Source of the DNA: Argentina anserina
Lineage: Eukaryota > Streptophyta > Magnoliopsida > Rosales > Rosaceae
Direction of reading: 5' to 3'
Length of the DNA: 64,000 nucleotides
Assembly: GCF_933775445.1 (NCBI RefSeq)
Contig: NC_065878.1
Span: 21,588,395 to 21,652,394 of the forward strand
Below the pieces are notes generated by a model. That model was given only the letters and a program-made list of their open reading frames with translations, ran no database searches and was not told the origin of the DNA. A program made the translations under genes and the position numbers. Below, piece after piece: positions 46,383 to 57,909 of the stretch. The first letter of the stretch is position 1. Every line of letters starts with the position of its first letter.

Positions 46383-48026
46383 ATGGTAAAGAGCACAGAG
46401 CGTGTCTGCTACTACGAGACCTTAGGCCTCGAACCCAACTGCTCAGAAGAACAAATTAAGGCTGCTCACAGAAAGCTAATCCTTACGTACCACTGGGACA
46501 AATGCAGATCATCCCAATGCGGACTGTCCCAAGAAGAAGCCACCGCGAAATTTTTAGAAATCCGACTGGCATACGAAACCCTAATTGATCCCGAACGACG
46601 AGAAACCTTCGACGCTTACCGCCAGACCTACGCTGTTCCTGAAGTTTTCAAGCCCGACCTCGAAATCCCCTTTGACAATGTCCACTTCGACGACTACTCC
46701 AGCTCCGTCTGCGGCTTTTATGAGGTCTACTCTGATCTTTTTCAAAGGATTTACGACAATGAACGCGCTTTCCAAGAGAAGAAGAACATGCCATGGAATT
46801 CGGTTCAGAAGCCACCAGACATGGGCAATCTGGATAGCTCATATCCCGAGGTTGTTCAATTCTACAACTACTGGCTCAACTTCGATTCGATCATGGATTT
46901 CTGCTGGGAGGATTTACACGATGAGATTGATCTACGTAATGTCTCTCGAAGAAGAAGAATGAAACTTTGGTCCCGCATAAACATGAAGGCGAGGAAGAAA
47001 GCCAAGAAGGAGTACATCAAAAAGATCCGAGGTTTGGCACAAAATGCCAAAAGACTTGACAAGAGGGTCATGCAGATGATGGAAAAGAGAGAGGAGGAAC
47101 AAAAGAGTGAGATAGAGGAGAAGAAGGAAAGAAGGAAGCAGTTGAGGAAAGAAAAGTTGACCAAGGCTATGGAGTACGTGGAGCAGGAGTGGACAAAACC
47201 GATCGAGAGGAAGAGAAAATATAGTAACGAGGAGGAGGAGAAGAAAAAAGAGAATGAGGAATGGGAGTGTGTGGTTTGTAGGAAGACGTTTAGGAGTGTG
47301 AAGCAGTGCAGGAATCATGAGCAGTCGAGGAAGCATCTCCGTTTGTATGCAAAGTTGATGGAGTTGCTATTGTTGAAGGAGAAATGTGACAATGAAGAAC
47401 CTGATGAAAAAGAGGTTCTGAAGGTAGCAAAATGGCATGAGGTGATCGGAGGAAGTGATAATGAAGATGCTTTCTCTGATGGGGTTAATGATTATCAAAA
47501 AGAAAAATCTAATGAAGCAAGTGAAGTTGACAATGAGGAGGTGGAGGATGAAATGGATGTTCTTGCAGCAATGGTGGCGAGGCGAAAGACGATGGAAAAG
47601 GTTAGTGAAGATATTCCGGAATTAATGACTCAACCCTTGGCAACCAGTACTCAAGAGGTGGCTTTGGAGCATGTAACGCTAGAGAACACCAATAAGAATG
47701 GAGGAGATATGAAACCGAGGAGAAGAAGAGCCAAGAGTACTAGAACGAACGAACGGGATGGTTCAAATTTGAACCCTGATTCTAATGTAGAAGAGACTCG
47801 AAAGAGATATGATGATGAGCACATCAAGAAAAGGGAAGGCGGAGGGAGGAAAGACTGGAGCGGTGAGAAGAGTAAAGTTGATAATGAGCACAAGCAAATT
47901 AGGAAGGGAGGAAGAAGGCAAGAGAAGAACGGTAAGAAGAGAAGTAGTGGAGAAAGAAGATTCAATCAACATGGTATATCCTCTCTTTTTGCTGTGAATG
48001 AGAATTATCTAAACATGTTCATCTGA
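46383..48026 (+). CDS. J-like protein with C2H2 zinc finger (JJJ1/DNAJC21-like), copy C, HWD instead of HPD
   Basis: 547 aa, intronless, same architecture as copy B: J-like domain, Lys/Glu-rich coiled coil, C2H2 finger, acidic patch (DNEEVEDEMD) and a basic tail (KPRRRRAKSTRTNE). The tripeptide at residues 37-39 (46491-46499) is HWD. The protein differs from copy B at roughly 20 positions. Most are between residues 185 and 300; the last third is almost identical. The C-terminus reads FAVNENYLNMFI. Family members normally use the J domain to recruit cytosolic Hsp70 to pre-60S particles. Without HPD the likely role is competitor, scaffold or a lost chaperone function. Long intact frames in two copies suggest either selection or very recent duplication. 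Confidence 0.86.
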   Translation: MVKSTERVCYYETLGLEPNCSEEQIKAAHRKLILTYHWDKCRSSQCGLSQEEATAKFLEIRLAYETLIDPERRETFDAYRQTYAVPEVFKPDLEIPFDNVHFDDYSSSVCGFYEVYSDLFQRIYDNERAFQEKKNMPWNSVQKPPDMGNLDSSYPEVVQFYNYWLNFDSIMDFCWEDLHDEIDLRNVSRRRRMKLWSRINMKARKKAKKEYIKKIRGLAQNAKRLDKRVMQMMEKREEEQKSEIEEKKERRKQLRKEKLTKAMEYVEQEWTKPIERKRKYSNEEEEKKKENEEWECVVCRKTFRSVKQCRNHEQSRKHLRLYAKLMELLLLKEKCDNEEPDEKEVLKVAKWHEVIGGSDNEDAFSDGVNDYQKEKSNEASEVDNEEVEDEMDVLAAMVARRKTMEKVSEDIPELMTQPLATSTQEVALEHVTLENTNKNGGDMKPRRRRAKSTRTNERDGSNLNPDSNVEETRKRYDDEHIKKREGGGRKDWSGEKSKVDNEHKQIRKGGRRQEKNGKKRSSGERRFNQHGISSLFAVNENYLNMFI

Positions 48027-48488
48027 TTCATACACGGTAAAGGAGATGACATGCAATTATATGAAGATGAATTTGAAGAGGCAACCGAATGACTAGCTAG
48101 AGACTTTCCTGTCACTTTGTTGCCTAAACATATCCTGTGAAGTATGAAACCCTTGTATATGACACACATGCTGCGCATATATTGATGGAACATACCAACA
48201 TTTGTTATTTGTAGAGAAATGAAGGGGTCTCTGCTCTGTTCCTTGTGATTACTTAGCTAGCAGACCTGATAGTGTTAGCTTACGGATTTGATCGTCGTCT
48301 CTCTGTATCTGTGTTGGATAGAATGCTTTATAGACTTCATCGAAAAGATTAGTTCTTCTCCATTTTTTTTTTAATTTTCTGATTTTATGTTAATTTTCAG
48401 TGATTTCGGTTTGGTTTACAGTAAGAAGCATCTCTTTTCATATGTAGGTTCTTATCATATTAATGTGCCAGGAAGTGTCATGAATATT

Positions 48489-49343
48489 GGATTCCCCGAC
48501 AAAACGTGATTATCCGATCAGATTCAAAACAGGTGATTACGGAATTACTTCACAATGTGCAAGAATTAGAAGCTATCCCTGATTATTGAAGAGATTAAGT
48601 GGAGAAGCCACTTCTTCAATCGGGTTCAGTGGGATTGGATTCCCGAATTGCAAATCGCAACGCTCATGAGGCTTAGCTGCTGGGTTGCATGATGTTGGGG
48701 CTTCAGGACAGTCTCCTCTCTCCCTGTGAATAGAGATGCGAACAGTTGAGCTTGGTTTGTCTGTTTTCCTGGCAAGGGTCATCATTAAAACCCGCAGCCG
48801 TGGGTAGCCCAGTCCAAGGCCCAGTCCGGTTTGGTTAAAGTCCGGCCTTATGGGTATAAGGCTGGGTAGATGCCGAGTGTTCAAAGCCTCGGTCAGGCTC
48901 GTTGGAGTCTATAAGGCCAAAACCCGGCTCGGCCCTAAAAAGTCCGATCAAACCCGTTCAAAGTTCAATTATTTTTAAAAATAATAATTTTATATGTATT
49001 TATTTGTTGTATATGTTAATTAATTAAATTATTTAGTTATATTTATTATTATTTTACTATATTTAGTTAAATAATTACCACGTTCTTTTTATATATAAAA
49101 AAAAATATACATTACATAATCTAATAGACCCAATCCGGCACATTCAAAAAACTCGGCCCAAACCGAAAAAACCCAGACTCGTAGGCCTTGATTTTATTAG
49201 CAAGTTTGGCCCAGCCCTAAAAATTAAAAAAAAAATAGTTTAGGTTTGACCCATTGCTGGCCCTTATTTTTTGGTTTTTCAGTTTTTTGCTGGCCCTGTG
49301 TTGGGGCTTTGCCCTCTTTATGAAGTATTTCAGTCACAAAAAA
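48489..49343. mobile_element. Retroposon insertion with 16-bp target duplication and poly(A) tail
   Basis: 855 bp present in copy C but absent from the matching site in copy B. The flanks AAGTGTCATGAATATT (48473-48488) and AAGTGTCGTGAATATT (49344-49359) are a 16-bp duplication with one change. The insert ends in a LINE-like tail (GCCCTCTTTATGAAGTATTT) and an A-run of about seven. The centre (48780-49240) contains GGCCC-rich inverted stretches that may be a nested element. No reverse-transcriptase coding is left. Confidence 0.78.
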
Positions 49344-50219
49344 AAGTGTCGTGAATATTTATTATACTTGGTATCTTTGTTCAAGTGTGAATGTGTGATT
49401 ATAATTGGGTAAGGATTGTTTTTGATTTGTTTTATAGTAGGATGTCTCTTTTTTGCTGTTTAATGAAATTCGACTACCTGCTATATTCAGTGGTGTTGTC
49501 TCGTGCATCGACTCGAGTCTGAGCAAACACGGCCTGCCCTGCATACACAATTCCACATTTGTGTTTCTCAGTTCTCACTGTCTCAGAGTCACAGTTCGTT
49601 TGGTGGGTTATTTAGGTGGCCGGAATGTTGATGGTAGCTCGAGGGAATTTAGTCATGATAATGGGGTTGCAAGAGGTGTGAAGAAGGTGATGCTTTTGAT
49701 AGCTTTTGGTGGAGTTTGTGAACTACCCATTAATTAGTGGTTTGCGGAGGGATTGTTCGAGGAACAGCAAGCCCATGATTGGGAATGCAAATGTTGTTGG
49801 ACAATGTTCTCCAACTCCAACTTATCTTGTGCAAACTAACATTCGCCTGATTCAGATATCAGTAAATTAATAGAACAAAAAGAGTTTATAATCATGATTT
49901 GTCAAAGAACAGATGATCATGTGCTCAGTCCCCCAATTCAACAACTAGGGTACACTGCACAATAGCAACATGCCCTCCTTACAAATAGTTTGACTATCAT
50001 GCCGTCAAGAACCACAACACGGTTTACTTTTGATCATTTGTGAAATAATTATATCGCTTCCTGCACAAGTGATATGGCATTTGGAGCTCCACCGTGATTT
50101 GTCTTTGTGTTCAGATTTAAGAAGGCAGGTTAAGGATGGCATTGGAAGCTAGGTACAAATCCAACTATCTCTTAACTAACGAGGGGATCGGATATCAGGA
50201 TATAGTTTCAATTCAAGAA

Positions 50220-50799
50220 CACCAAACGTGTTGCATGTGTGGTTGCAGGAAGGTATCATGATCGAGAGAGTGGTCGCATGGTTGCTTTGAATGATGTAAG
50301 TAAATTGACAAGATATACACTCCCATGCTTCCAAAAGTAAATCTGTAAATGGCAGGCATGAAAAACCGTGTGGCATGTGAGGTTGCAGGAAGGCATGACG
50401 ATGAATTGAACATCATCACTCATCATTTATACAGAGAGAGAGAGGGGTTGCATGGTTTTTTTTTTGTTTGGTACAGAGAAATTGACAAGATACACACTCT
50501 CATGCTTCCAAAAGTTTAACCAAAAAAAAAAATGCTTCCAAAAGTAAATCTGTAAATGGTAGGCATGAAAAAATGTGTGGCATGTGTGGTTGCAGGAAGG
50601 CATCATGATCATCAATTCATCATTCATCATTTAGAGAGAGAGAGACGTTCCATGGTTGGTTCGAGTATGAAAATGCAATGAGAAATAGACAAGATATACA
50701 CTCTCATGCTTCCAAAAGTAAATCTGTAAATGGTAGGCATGAAAAAATGTGCGGCATCTGTGGTTGCAGGAAGGCATCATGATCATCAATTCATCATTT

Positions 50800-50830
<31 letters not shown>

Positions 50831-50987
50831 CGTTGCATTGTTGGTTCGAATGGTATGAAAATGCAATGAGAAATAGACAAGATATACACTCCCATGCTTC
50901 CAAAAGTAAATCTGTAAATGGTAGGCATGAAAAAATGTGCGGCATCTGTGGTTGCAGGAAGGCATCATGATCATCAATTCATCATTT

Positions 50988-51023
<36 letters not shown>

Positions 51024-51182
51024 GTTTCATTGTTGGTTCGAATGGTATGAAAATGCAATGAGAAATAGACAAGATATACACTCCCATGCTTCCAAAAGTA
51101 AATCTGTAAATGGTAGGCATGAAAAAATGTGCGGCATCTGTGGTTGCAGGAAGGCATCATGATCATCAATCAATTCATCATT

Positions 51183-51221
<39 letters not shown>

Positions 51222-51330
51222 GTTGCATTGTTGGTTCGAATGGTATGAAAATGCAATGAGAAATAGACAAGATTAACACTCTCATGCTTCCAAAAGAAGT
51301 GAATCTGTAAATGTCATTCATGTTTTCATG
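50220..51330 (+). repeat. Tandem array, unit about 175-205 bp, five to six copies, with (GA)n
   Basis: The landmark GTAAATCTGTAAATGG-type sequence recurs at 50337, 50544, 50718, 50906, 51098 and about 51298. Each unit contains GTGGTTGCAGGAAGGCATCA, a GAGAGA run and GCAATGAGAAAT. Unit length varies mainly with the (GA)n tract. Copy B has a single unit (40440-40615), so the amplification happened after the duplication. Confidence 0.93.
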
Positions 51331-51472
51331 CCTACCGTTCCATCTGATATTCAAACTCGAAATAATCAATATGCTTCCATATTTTCCCCGCTGGAAAGTT
51401 ATGTAGCATTTCTTTAATGCTTCTCGAGCTTGGACATACTCAAATTGATAGAATTTACAATACTAGCAGGAG

Positions 51473-53319
51473 CAAAGTTCAAAATATCGGTATTTGGGGA
51501 TATATCGTTTTTTTTTAAAATGGAGATATCGGATATTAGAAAAAAAATATCGTTACTCTTCCGAATTATTTATTTATTTATTTATTATTAAATTACATAC
51601 AAACAAATACAATTATTAATTTTATCTAGTACCAAAAAGAGACTCTAGGTGTTTGAAAAGATGCACGTTGGTCAATAAAACTACAATACTTTGCCCAAGA
51701 CATACGAGCCATATAGTACGAATTGTAATGGCTAACATGATAGTCATATATCTCTTTTGAGCTATTAATAGTTTCTCCGATAATGGAATAGTAAGAATGA
51801 ACCAAACTCGATAATTGATCATAAACGTCTCTAAACTGACCATAATTGTAAATAGGATGACTAAATTGATAGTTGACTTCATGTGATTCGTTTGACATCC
51901 CACTGTGCTATGTACCTAAACTAATAGAATCAAAACTTAAGGCAACTGAACTAACATCAGATGAAATATTTTGATCATCAATGGCTTCTCTTGTCCTCCT
52001 CCTGCACCTATTTTGCTGGTGCGCACCATGACCACCTGCTCTAGATCCATGATTATTATCTTGGGTAACATGATCAAAATTACTTTCACAAGTAAACTGT
52101 TCAAATTCTCCACCTACATAAAATTGTCCATATTCAAACCTTGTATCTCCACCACCTTGTTGACCACCAGCACCACCACCACCATCATCACTATCTGAAC
52201 TATCTAGAGTTTCTACACCGTCCCACACACTAGCATTATCCGAATCATCTCCTGGGTCTCTAACTTCATCAGATAATACATTGTTTACATCAATTCCAAA
52301 ATCAGTTGCATTTTCTACGACATGTGGAGGAGGGTTGTCATTTTCATCATCGAGGTGTGCATGCATAATCCAATCATGAAGAGGATCAATGTCATTCTGA
52401 AGTGGTTCACTAGCAACATGAAGTAGATCAATATAGTTGTTTTCATTGATCACATTATCCTTTACTCGTTTATCACGTAGTCGTAACTTCATGTTATAGT
52501 AATAGTATACGAGTTTTTACAACTTCTGATATGTAAGACGGTTCCTTTGCTTTGTATGAATATGCATTTGTGCTAAAATACGCATGTCAAATTTTAGTAT
52601 TATCATTCTTCCATGATGGGTTCACAGGTTGCTAGCAATCTATAAAGGTATGAGGGAACTTCTATGAGACAAAGACTACAATGTGACTCATGGTTTCTTA
52701 CTTTCCCCAATAGTGCTCAAGGAGAACACTCCTTATCTAGATATCTTTTGAGAAGACGTCAAGGAGATAAAGATTACTACTCTTTCTATATTCCTCGAGG
52801 AGAACACTTGTTACTAAAATTCTGGATATTCTCTTATGATCGTCATGAGAGTGTGAGACTACGTTATGACTCTTTATTTTGGATTCTCTCAAGGTCAAGG
52901 AGAGCACTGGTCACTGATATAGCTTGACTTTTAAGAGTTAAGACTTCAACTTTCACTCCTCATCTCGATATCTTTTACGAAAAATTAAAAATTAGCCGAT
53001 CGAAAGACTACTCTTCTAGTCTTATTTTTATATTCTTCGAGACTTGAGGTGATTAATTAATCAAAAACTTCTGATCAAGGAGAGTCCAAGACATCATCAA
53101 ATTGAGTTAAATTTTTTTAAGTGAAAAATTTCAAATATTTCTCTAAAATATCGAAGATATATCCGATATATCGTAAACATCGGAAAAATATCAGAGATAT
53201 TTTATGTTATCGGAGAAATATCGCATATACGAGAAAAAATAAGATATTTACCCTTAAGATATATCGTTTTTTGAAAAATAGAAATATCAGAGGATATATC
53301 GGAGAGATTTTGTTCCTTG
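51473..53319 (-). mobile_element. hAT-family element, internally decayed
   Basis: 1847 bp. The ends CAAAGTTCAAAATATCGG and, on the other strand, CAAGGAACAAAATCTCTCCG form an imperfect TIR. The flanks AGCAGGAG (51465-51472) and AGTAGGAG (53320-53327) are an 8-bp duplication with one change. Subterminal TATATCG/CGATATAT motifs are dense at both ends. A transposase C-terminal remnant lies on the minus strand. Confidence 0.75.
51622..52492 (-). pseudogene. hAT transposase C-terminal remnant
   Basis: A 194-codon frame (52492-51908) starts in a run resembling the end of plant hAT transposases (RLRDKRVKDNVINENNYIDL, then DWIMHAH). It is followed by an acidic Gly/Asp/Ser-rich linker. A further frame (51898-51626) continues with NYQFSHPIYNYGQFRDVYDQ. 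The BED finger and the catalytic domain are missing. The family assignment rests on remembered similarity plus the 8-bp duplication. Confidence 0.55.
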
Positions 53320-53327
53320 AGTAGGAG

Positions 53328-54837
53328 TAGTAGGTCTTGGGCGGGGGTGAATTGAAAGCTGGCACTGAATATGCAATAAGAGAAGTGAATGGCATTTCAT
53401 CTTTCCAGCCTACCGTTTATTTCTAATTTTTAAACCATAGAAAATATGCATACAAATATCCCCTACGAACATGTAGAGAAAATTTTAATAACAATACATC
53501 AATTATTTCTCACTAATAATTAAGGTTATTGAACTTCTAAAATTAATAAGTATATGAACTTAAGAATCTTACACACTTTTTAAGCATATGGACACTAACT
53601 CTGTCAATTTTCATTTTTCCGTTACACTCGTAAGGGTAATACAGTCTTTCTATAACGAAGAACAATTTTGTCAAAAGACTGCGATATAAACTCCGGCCGT
53701 AGCCTGCGGTGGTGGTGGTTCCTTGGTTTTCAATTCTATTCCACCATCCCCACTTACGGAGGTACTTTCGGCTTGGCTCCTTGTGGGGCATGGAGGTGTC
53801 TTTCTCTCTACAGCTTTTTATGTCATCTGTTTCTCCATGGGTTTTAATAGTGGGGCATTCTTACATCCAAATTGGGGGCTGGGTTTCTTAGAAGCTGTTT
53901 TTTGTTTTCAACATTTTGAGGAACTGAGGAAAATAAGCCAAGCTTGGTTGGGTATTTTGGAATTGTTTACTCTCGGTGATGATTAAGATACAAAAACTAA
54001 CTCTATTACTCAAGTCCTACAAATTTGTATGACAGAAATTAACGTTTGATAGAGATTTCAATCTTTGTATCTGGGTTGTGAGCACAGCAAAATTTAATAG
54101 TAGCGGTACTTGAGTATGAATCAATTAATTATATAATCTCAATTAATGACCTAGTTTGTAATCAATGTTGGCGACTTACTGAGATTTGATAATAACATGG
54201 GGTTTCAAATCGGAGGTTCTAGGTTGTAGAGGTTGATTAGAGGAGGTGGCCGGACGGACGTGGTGGTGCACTGTTGAAAAATCAGTTTGAAAAGGGGTGC
54301 ATTTTACAATAGTATCCTTCAAAAATATGACAATCGCATGCAGTGTAACGGTAGAGTTAATGGATGTACCCAAATTAGTGTAATGTTTGTAATTCATGTA
54401 CTCATATTATATTTTTAGAAGTTAAATAACTTTAATTCTCAATAGAACATATTTCATGTACAATTCTTAAAATTTTCCCAACATGTTATATTGTCTATAG
54501 TTTTCCTTGCAAATTTTGCCGTCATGGCGTGTATATTGGCTTTGACCATTACATCTCTTTTAAGGGACAAATTAGTTCAAATTACTTTTACATGCATATA
54601 AGAGTAAAGAGAGATAAATTAGTTCTATTAATTAAGCATATAATACACAGAAGGCAGAGCGCGCATTCTATTCCTAAAGTGATTGAAATACAACTTAATT
54701 AACACAATAACATAAGGAATTAATACAACACAACAATGAAGCATATAAAACAGACACTCCTTCCGCCAAGCAGATCCGACCGACCACCCCAAACTATGCG
54801 CTCTCCACCGAAGACTACCCAAGCCCCACCCACAATT
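53328..54837. other. Spacer, no gene recognised
   Basis: AT-rich. A frame of 87 codons at 53723-53986 (plus) has no domain I recognise and no clear promoter, so it is not called. Confidence 0.45.
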
Positions 54838-55125
54838 TCAACCGTTGTGGGGGTCGCGATGCTTCCTCCAGTCTTCATCCTTGCATTTCCCCCCTGGAAA
54901 TTGACCCGGTTTGTTGTTTGGGGCCTTGGAGCTCGATTTGCCCCCTTTCATGGGCTCCTTTCCCCTCCCCCTCTCTTTGAAGGAGTTAAAAAATGGGTTT
55001 CGGACGAATCCACCTCCAGAGGGGTTTGGGACATGTGATGGCTCGTTTTGAGTAGGGGTGTAATCTGGGTTGGGAACAAATGCTGGGGAAGACGAATATG
55101 GGTTTTGGATAAAGCGACTTGCCAT
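54838..55125 (-). CDS. Small basic Pro/Asn/Gly-rich protein, unknown function
   Basis: 95 aa, opening MASRFIQNPYSSSPAFVPNP and ending DEDWRKHRDPHNG. It contains three related NP motifs (FVPNPDY, HVPNPSG, FVRNPFF) and a Lys/Gly-rich stretch. There is no signal peptide, membrane segment or known domain. An upstream in-frame ATG at 55206 would add 27 mostly hydrophobic residues. I reject it because it lies only about 15-20 bp after the TATA box, before the likely transcription start. GC content and codon bias are higher than in the flanks, which supports a real gene. Function cannot be inferred. Confidence 0.5.
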   Translation of the reverse strand: MASRFIQNPYSSSPAFVPNPDYTPTQNEPSHVPNPSGGGFVRNPFFNSFKERGRGKEPMKGGKSSSKAPNNKPGQFPGGKCKDEDWRKHRDPHNG

Positions 55126-55219
55126 TGAAATTGATAAAGGAGAAAGAAGAAAGCAGAAATAGGGAGAAAACAGAGAGGGGAAGTTTTCAGGGATGATCAT
55201 GCTCATCTCGTTCCCGCCT

Positions 55220-55225
55220 TTTATA
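55220..55225 (-). promoter_or_regulatory. TATA box of the small 95-aa gene
   Basis: The minus strand reads CTATAAAAGGCGGG, about 95 bp upstream of the chosen ATG at 55125. It decides against the upstream ATG at 55206. Confidence 0.55.
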
Positions 55226-55399
55226 GATAAAAAAAAGGGTATGAACGCAAATTTAATCTTGAGAAGGGGTAAAATGGTAGCTGCGTTCGGGTCGGATAAA
55301 TGCGGCTACTGGGCTGGGGCTCGGCCCAAATGATTCACAAATTGGCACAAAATACTTCACAACATTTAAAATAAAATAAAAAACGGAAAATTGTAATTC

Positions 55400-55834
55400 T
55401 CATCGTACCTGTTCTAACTTGTAATTGGCTCGGACGCTGTTATGCCCAAGATCCATTTCCAAGACGAGCCTTGGGGTTTTCGTGAGCCCTTGTGGCCAAA
55501 GCCTGAAAAAGTGCTCAAAGAGCCGGAGTTCTGAAGCCATTGGAATATTAACGGTGAGGATCCAAGGGACATCGGAAATTTGAATTGCAGAGAGAGGGAG
55601 CTGACCGAGACTTGGGGAAGTGGGGAGAGGGCAATGGAAACGGAGAGAAACTAAACTGGATCTAAATCTAAAAGAGGAGAGACGACCAGAGGAGAGCGAT
55701 TGAGAGGAGAGGTGAAAGGTTTGGGAGCTTTCGTTGTTTTTGTTCTCTGGGAAAGAAAACGAAGAGAGAAGAGAGGAGAGGTTTGAGATCTTAGGGCTGA
55801 GAGAGAAATAGTGAGGGATTATCGACTTTGCCAA
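55400..55834 (-). other. Possible exon or small gene, unrecognised
   Basis: 144-codon frame. The first half is Ser-rich and could be leader. From the internal ATG at 55540 it reads MASELRLFEHFFRLWPQGLT and is followed at its end by CAGGTACG, a good splice-donor match. It could be a first exon whose downstream exons are lost or replaced by the next gene. I recognise no family. Confidence 0.25.
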
Positions 55835-56828
55835 AATAAGAGGCTATATAAAATGGTTCACTTCTCTACCACGTCTGACATTAATAGCAAATTTGATGCT
55901 GACGTGTGTAACGAAATTTGTAATATTTTTATTTATTATCCTAATGGAACCAACCAAACATCAATTACACCCAAAGAAAACTCAAGTTTTTTGAAAGGCA
56001 AATACAGAAAAAATTTAAATAAAACTCAAGTTGTCGGTAGCTAACCATATATATTTAATTCTTTGTTTTCTTACAATTATGCTAATTTCAATGGTGATTA
56101 ATTTTTTCTTAATAAATAATTATATTATAGTTTCCATACATATAGTAGATTCACATACTTATTAGTTATTAATAAATCATGATTATATTTAATCTAAATA
56201 GTATATTTAGGAGGTGGAAGAGCAAGAGCAAAAGTCTTCCTTTGCACTCCCCCAAAAGATTAGAATTTAGTTCCATAAAAATCTCCTATATTCCATATTT
56301 CTATCAATCTATCATCAGTGTTCCGCCACTGCTTTTCAAAAATTATAGACTAAATATCGTAACAATTAGCTAGGTTTATATTTCTTCCGTATATTGACCA
56401 AAAAAAATATTTCTTCCGTATAAGGCCCTCTAATATAAACTCATATCCGTTTGATGCCCAAAGATGGGGACTTCTTGTTTTCTTTCAAATTGTTGCAACT
56501 GAAGAGAACAATTTTTGGATTGAAACTTGAAAATGTGTTTCTAACCCACTTATCAATCTTTGTATCTGATTTTGCTTCTTAACTGTATTGCCATTTTACA
56601 CATCTTAATATGTAATATTTAGATTTGTTTGACACAAAAATTTAGGCTTTTCTTCATACTAATTACTAGCTATACTGCGGTACAAATTTGCATTATAAGC
56701 TGATCTTCTAGCATGACATAACTAAGCGAGAAGACGCTTTTACTAACCAGTGGTTGAGGTCCTCGCTTAGATCTGAATATTCCAACGAGAGAGCAGAAGT
56801 ACGTAGCTCACATTTGGTAATGTCACTT

Positions 56829-56863
<35 letters not shown>

Positions 56864-57787
56864 ATCACTACCTATCAACTATACATGATTAGCTTTGGAG
56901 CGATGTTTTTCTTGGCGGCCTCCTCCAACAGAATAACGGTTCAATATTTTCTTCTCTTTTACTTTATGTATGGCTTTGGATCGATGTTAAAAGTATATGA
57001 ATTCTTCTTTTCTCTTCTCTGCCGTAGAAATCACTGTAGTGCGGTCTCAATATTTTTTTATAGGAAATAATTTGGTAAGTAGCTGTGTACAAATATATAT
57101 ATATATATATATATACAGTCTTCTTTCAGAGTGGAGCATTATTTTAAAATTAAAGTACGAAGATCCTTATTTGACTAGCTTTTCAGTCACTTTTTCACAT
57201 ATACATCATTCAGTAATTAGATATATATGTGTAGATCATTCATACAAAATGTCATTCAATTTGGTGACCGTTTGAGCTTTCACAATTATGATTTACAAGA
57301 ACGGTTCTAGTTGAATAAATTTGGTTGGTTCATAGATTTAATAGTGTTTCGATACCTTAACGATTACCAAATTGGGTGAAATTTTGTATGGATGATCTAC
57401 ATGCATGATCTATAGTCATGTTTCATACTTTATGGCTAGTTGAGTTTGGCATACATGCATAATAGATTTTAGACAAGAGTTATATGTTTGAAACTTTGGA
57501 CCATGAGCGAAAGAAACGAAAGATAGAAAAAACAATAGTGGCAACCAGCGTTAAACTGTTCAACAACGACCTTAAGGAACCGGATGAGACTTTAAGGCCT
57601 GCAGCATGGTTGCACGTTTAGCTGTCTTATGGTACATGAGATAATTTTGTTTCATTGCTCTACCTTGTTGGAGAAACTCCATCAAACATTAGGACTCCTA
57701 GTGTCATTAGGATGGCTTCTTCCAGTCATATGAGGAAGATATTTGCTACTATCCCTAAACGTTTAAGGATTCCATCATTCAAATCTC
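55835..57787. other. AT-rich spacer upstream of Hsp70, no gene seen
   Basis: Contains (TA)n runs at 56830-56861 and 57096-57115 and short chance ORFs only. No convincing heat-shock element triplet was found close to the Hsp70 TATA box. Confidence 0.5.
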
Positions 57788-57795
57788 TATATATA
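57788..57795 (+). promoter_or_regulatory. TATA box of the Hsp70 gene
   Basis: CTCTATATATAGCC, 122 bp before the ATG at 57910. This leaves a leader of about 90 nt rich in A and C (ACACAATAACATAAACACG), as is common for plant heat-shock leaders. Confidence 0.55.
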
Positions 57796-57909
57796 GCCGT
57801 GTATCACGCCCATTACACACAATAACATAAACACGATTTCTCCTTCGGAAAGCATCTTCATATTCAATCAAGAAAAAGTAAGAAAAAACGATCTCATACT
57901 TGCAAGGAT

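Larger units (their letters stand above)
45686..50345 (+). repeat. Segmental duplication copy C
   Basis: The most complete copy of the J-like gene segment: distal promoter, leader, gene and 3' flank without LTR insertions. It carries a retroposon (48489-49343), and its right end passes into the tandem array from about 50220. Confidence 0.88.

Noticed and set aside
52664..52927. 87-codon frame in the centre of the hAT element
   Set aside because: No domain and no continuity with the transposase remnant, which is on the other strand.
53723..53986. Hydrophobic 87-codon frame resembling a membrane protein
   Set aside because: No family recognised, no promoter, isolated in AT-rich spacer.
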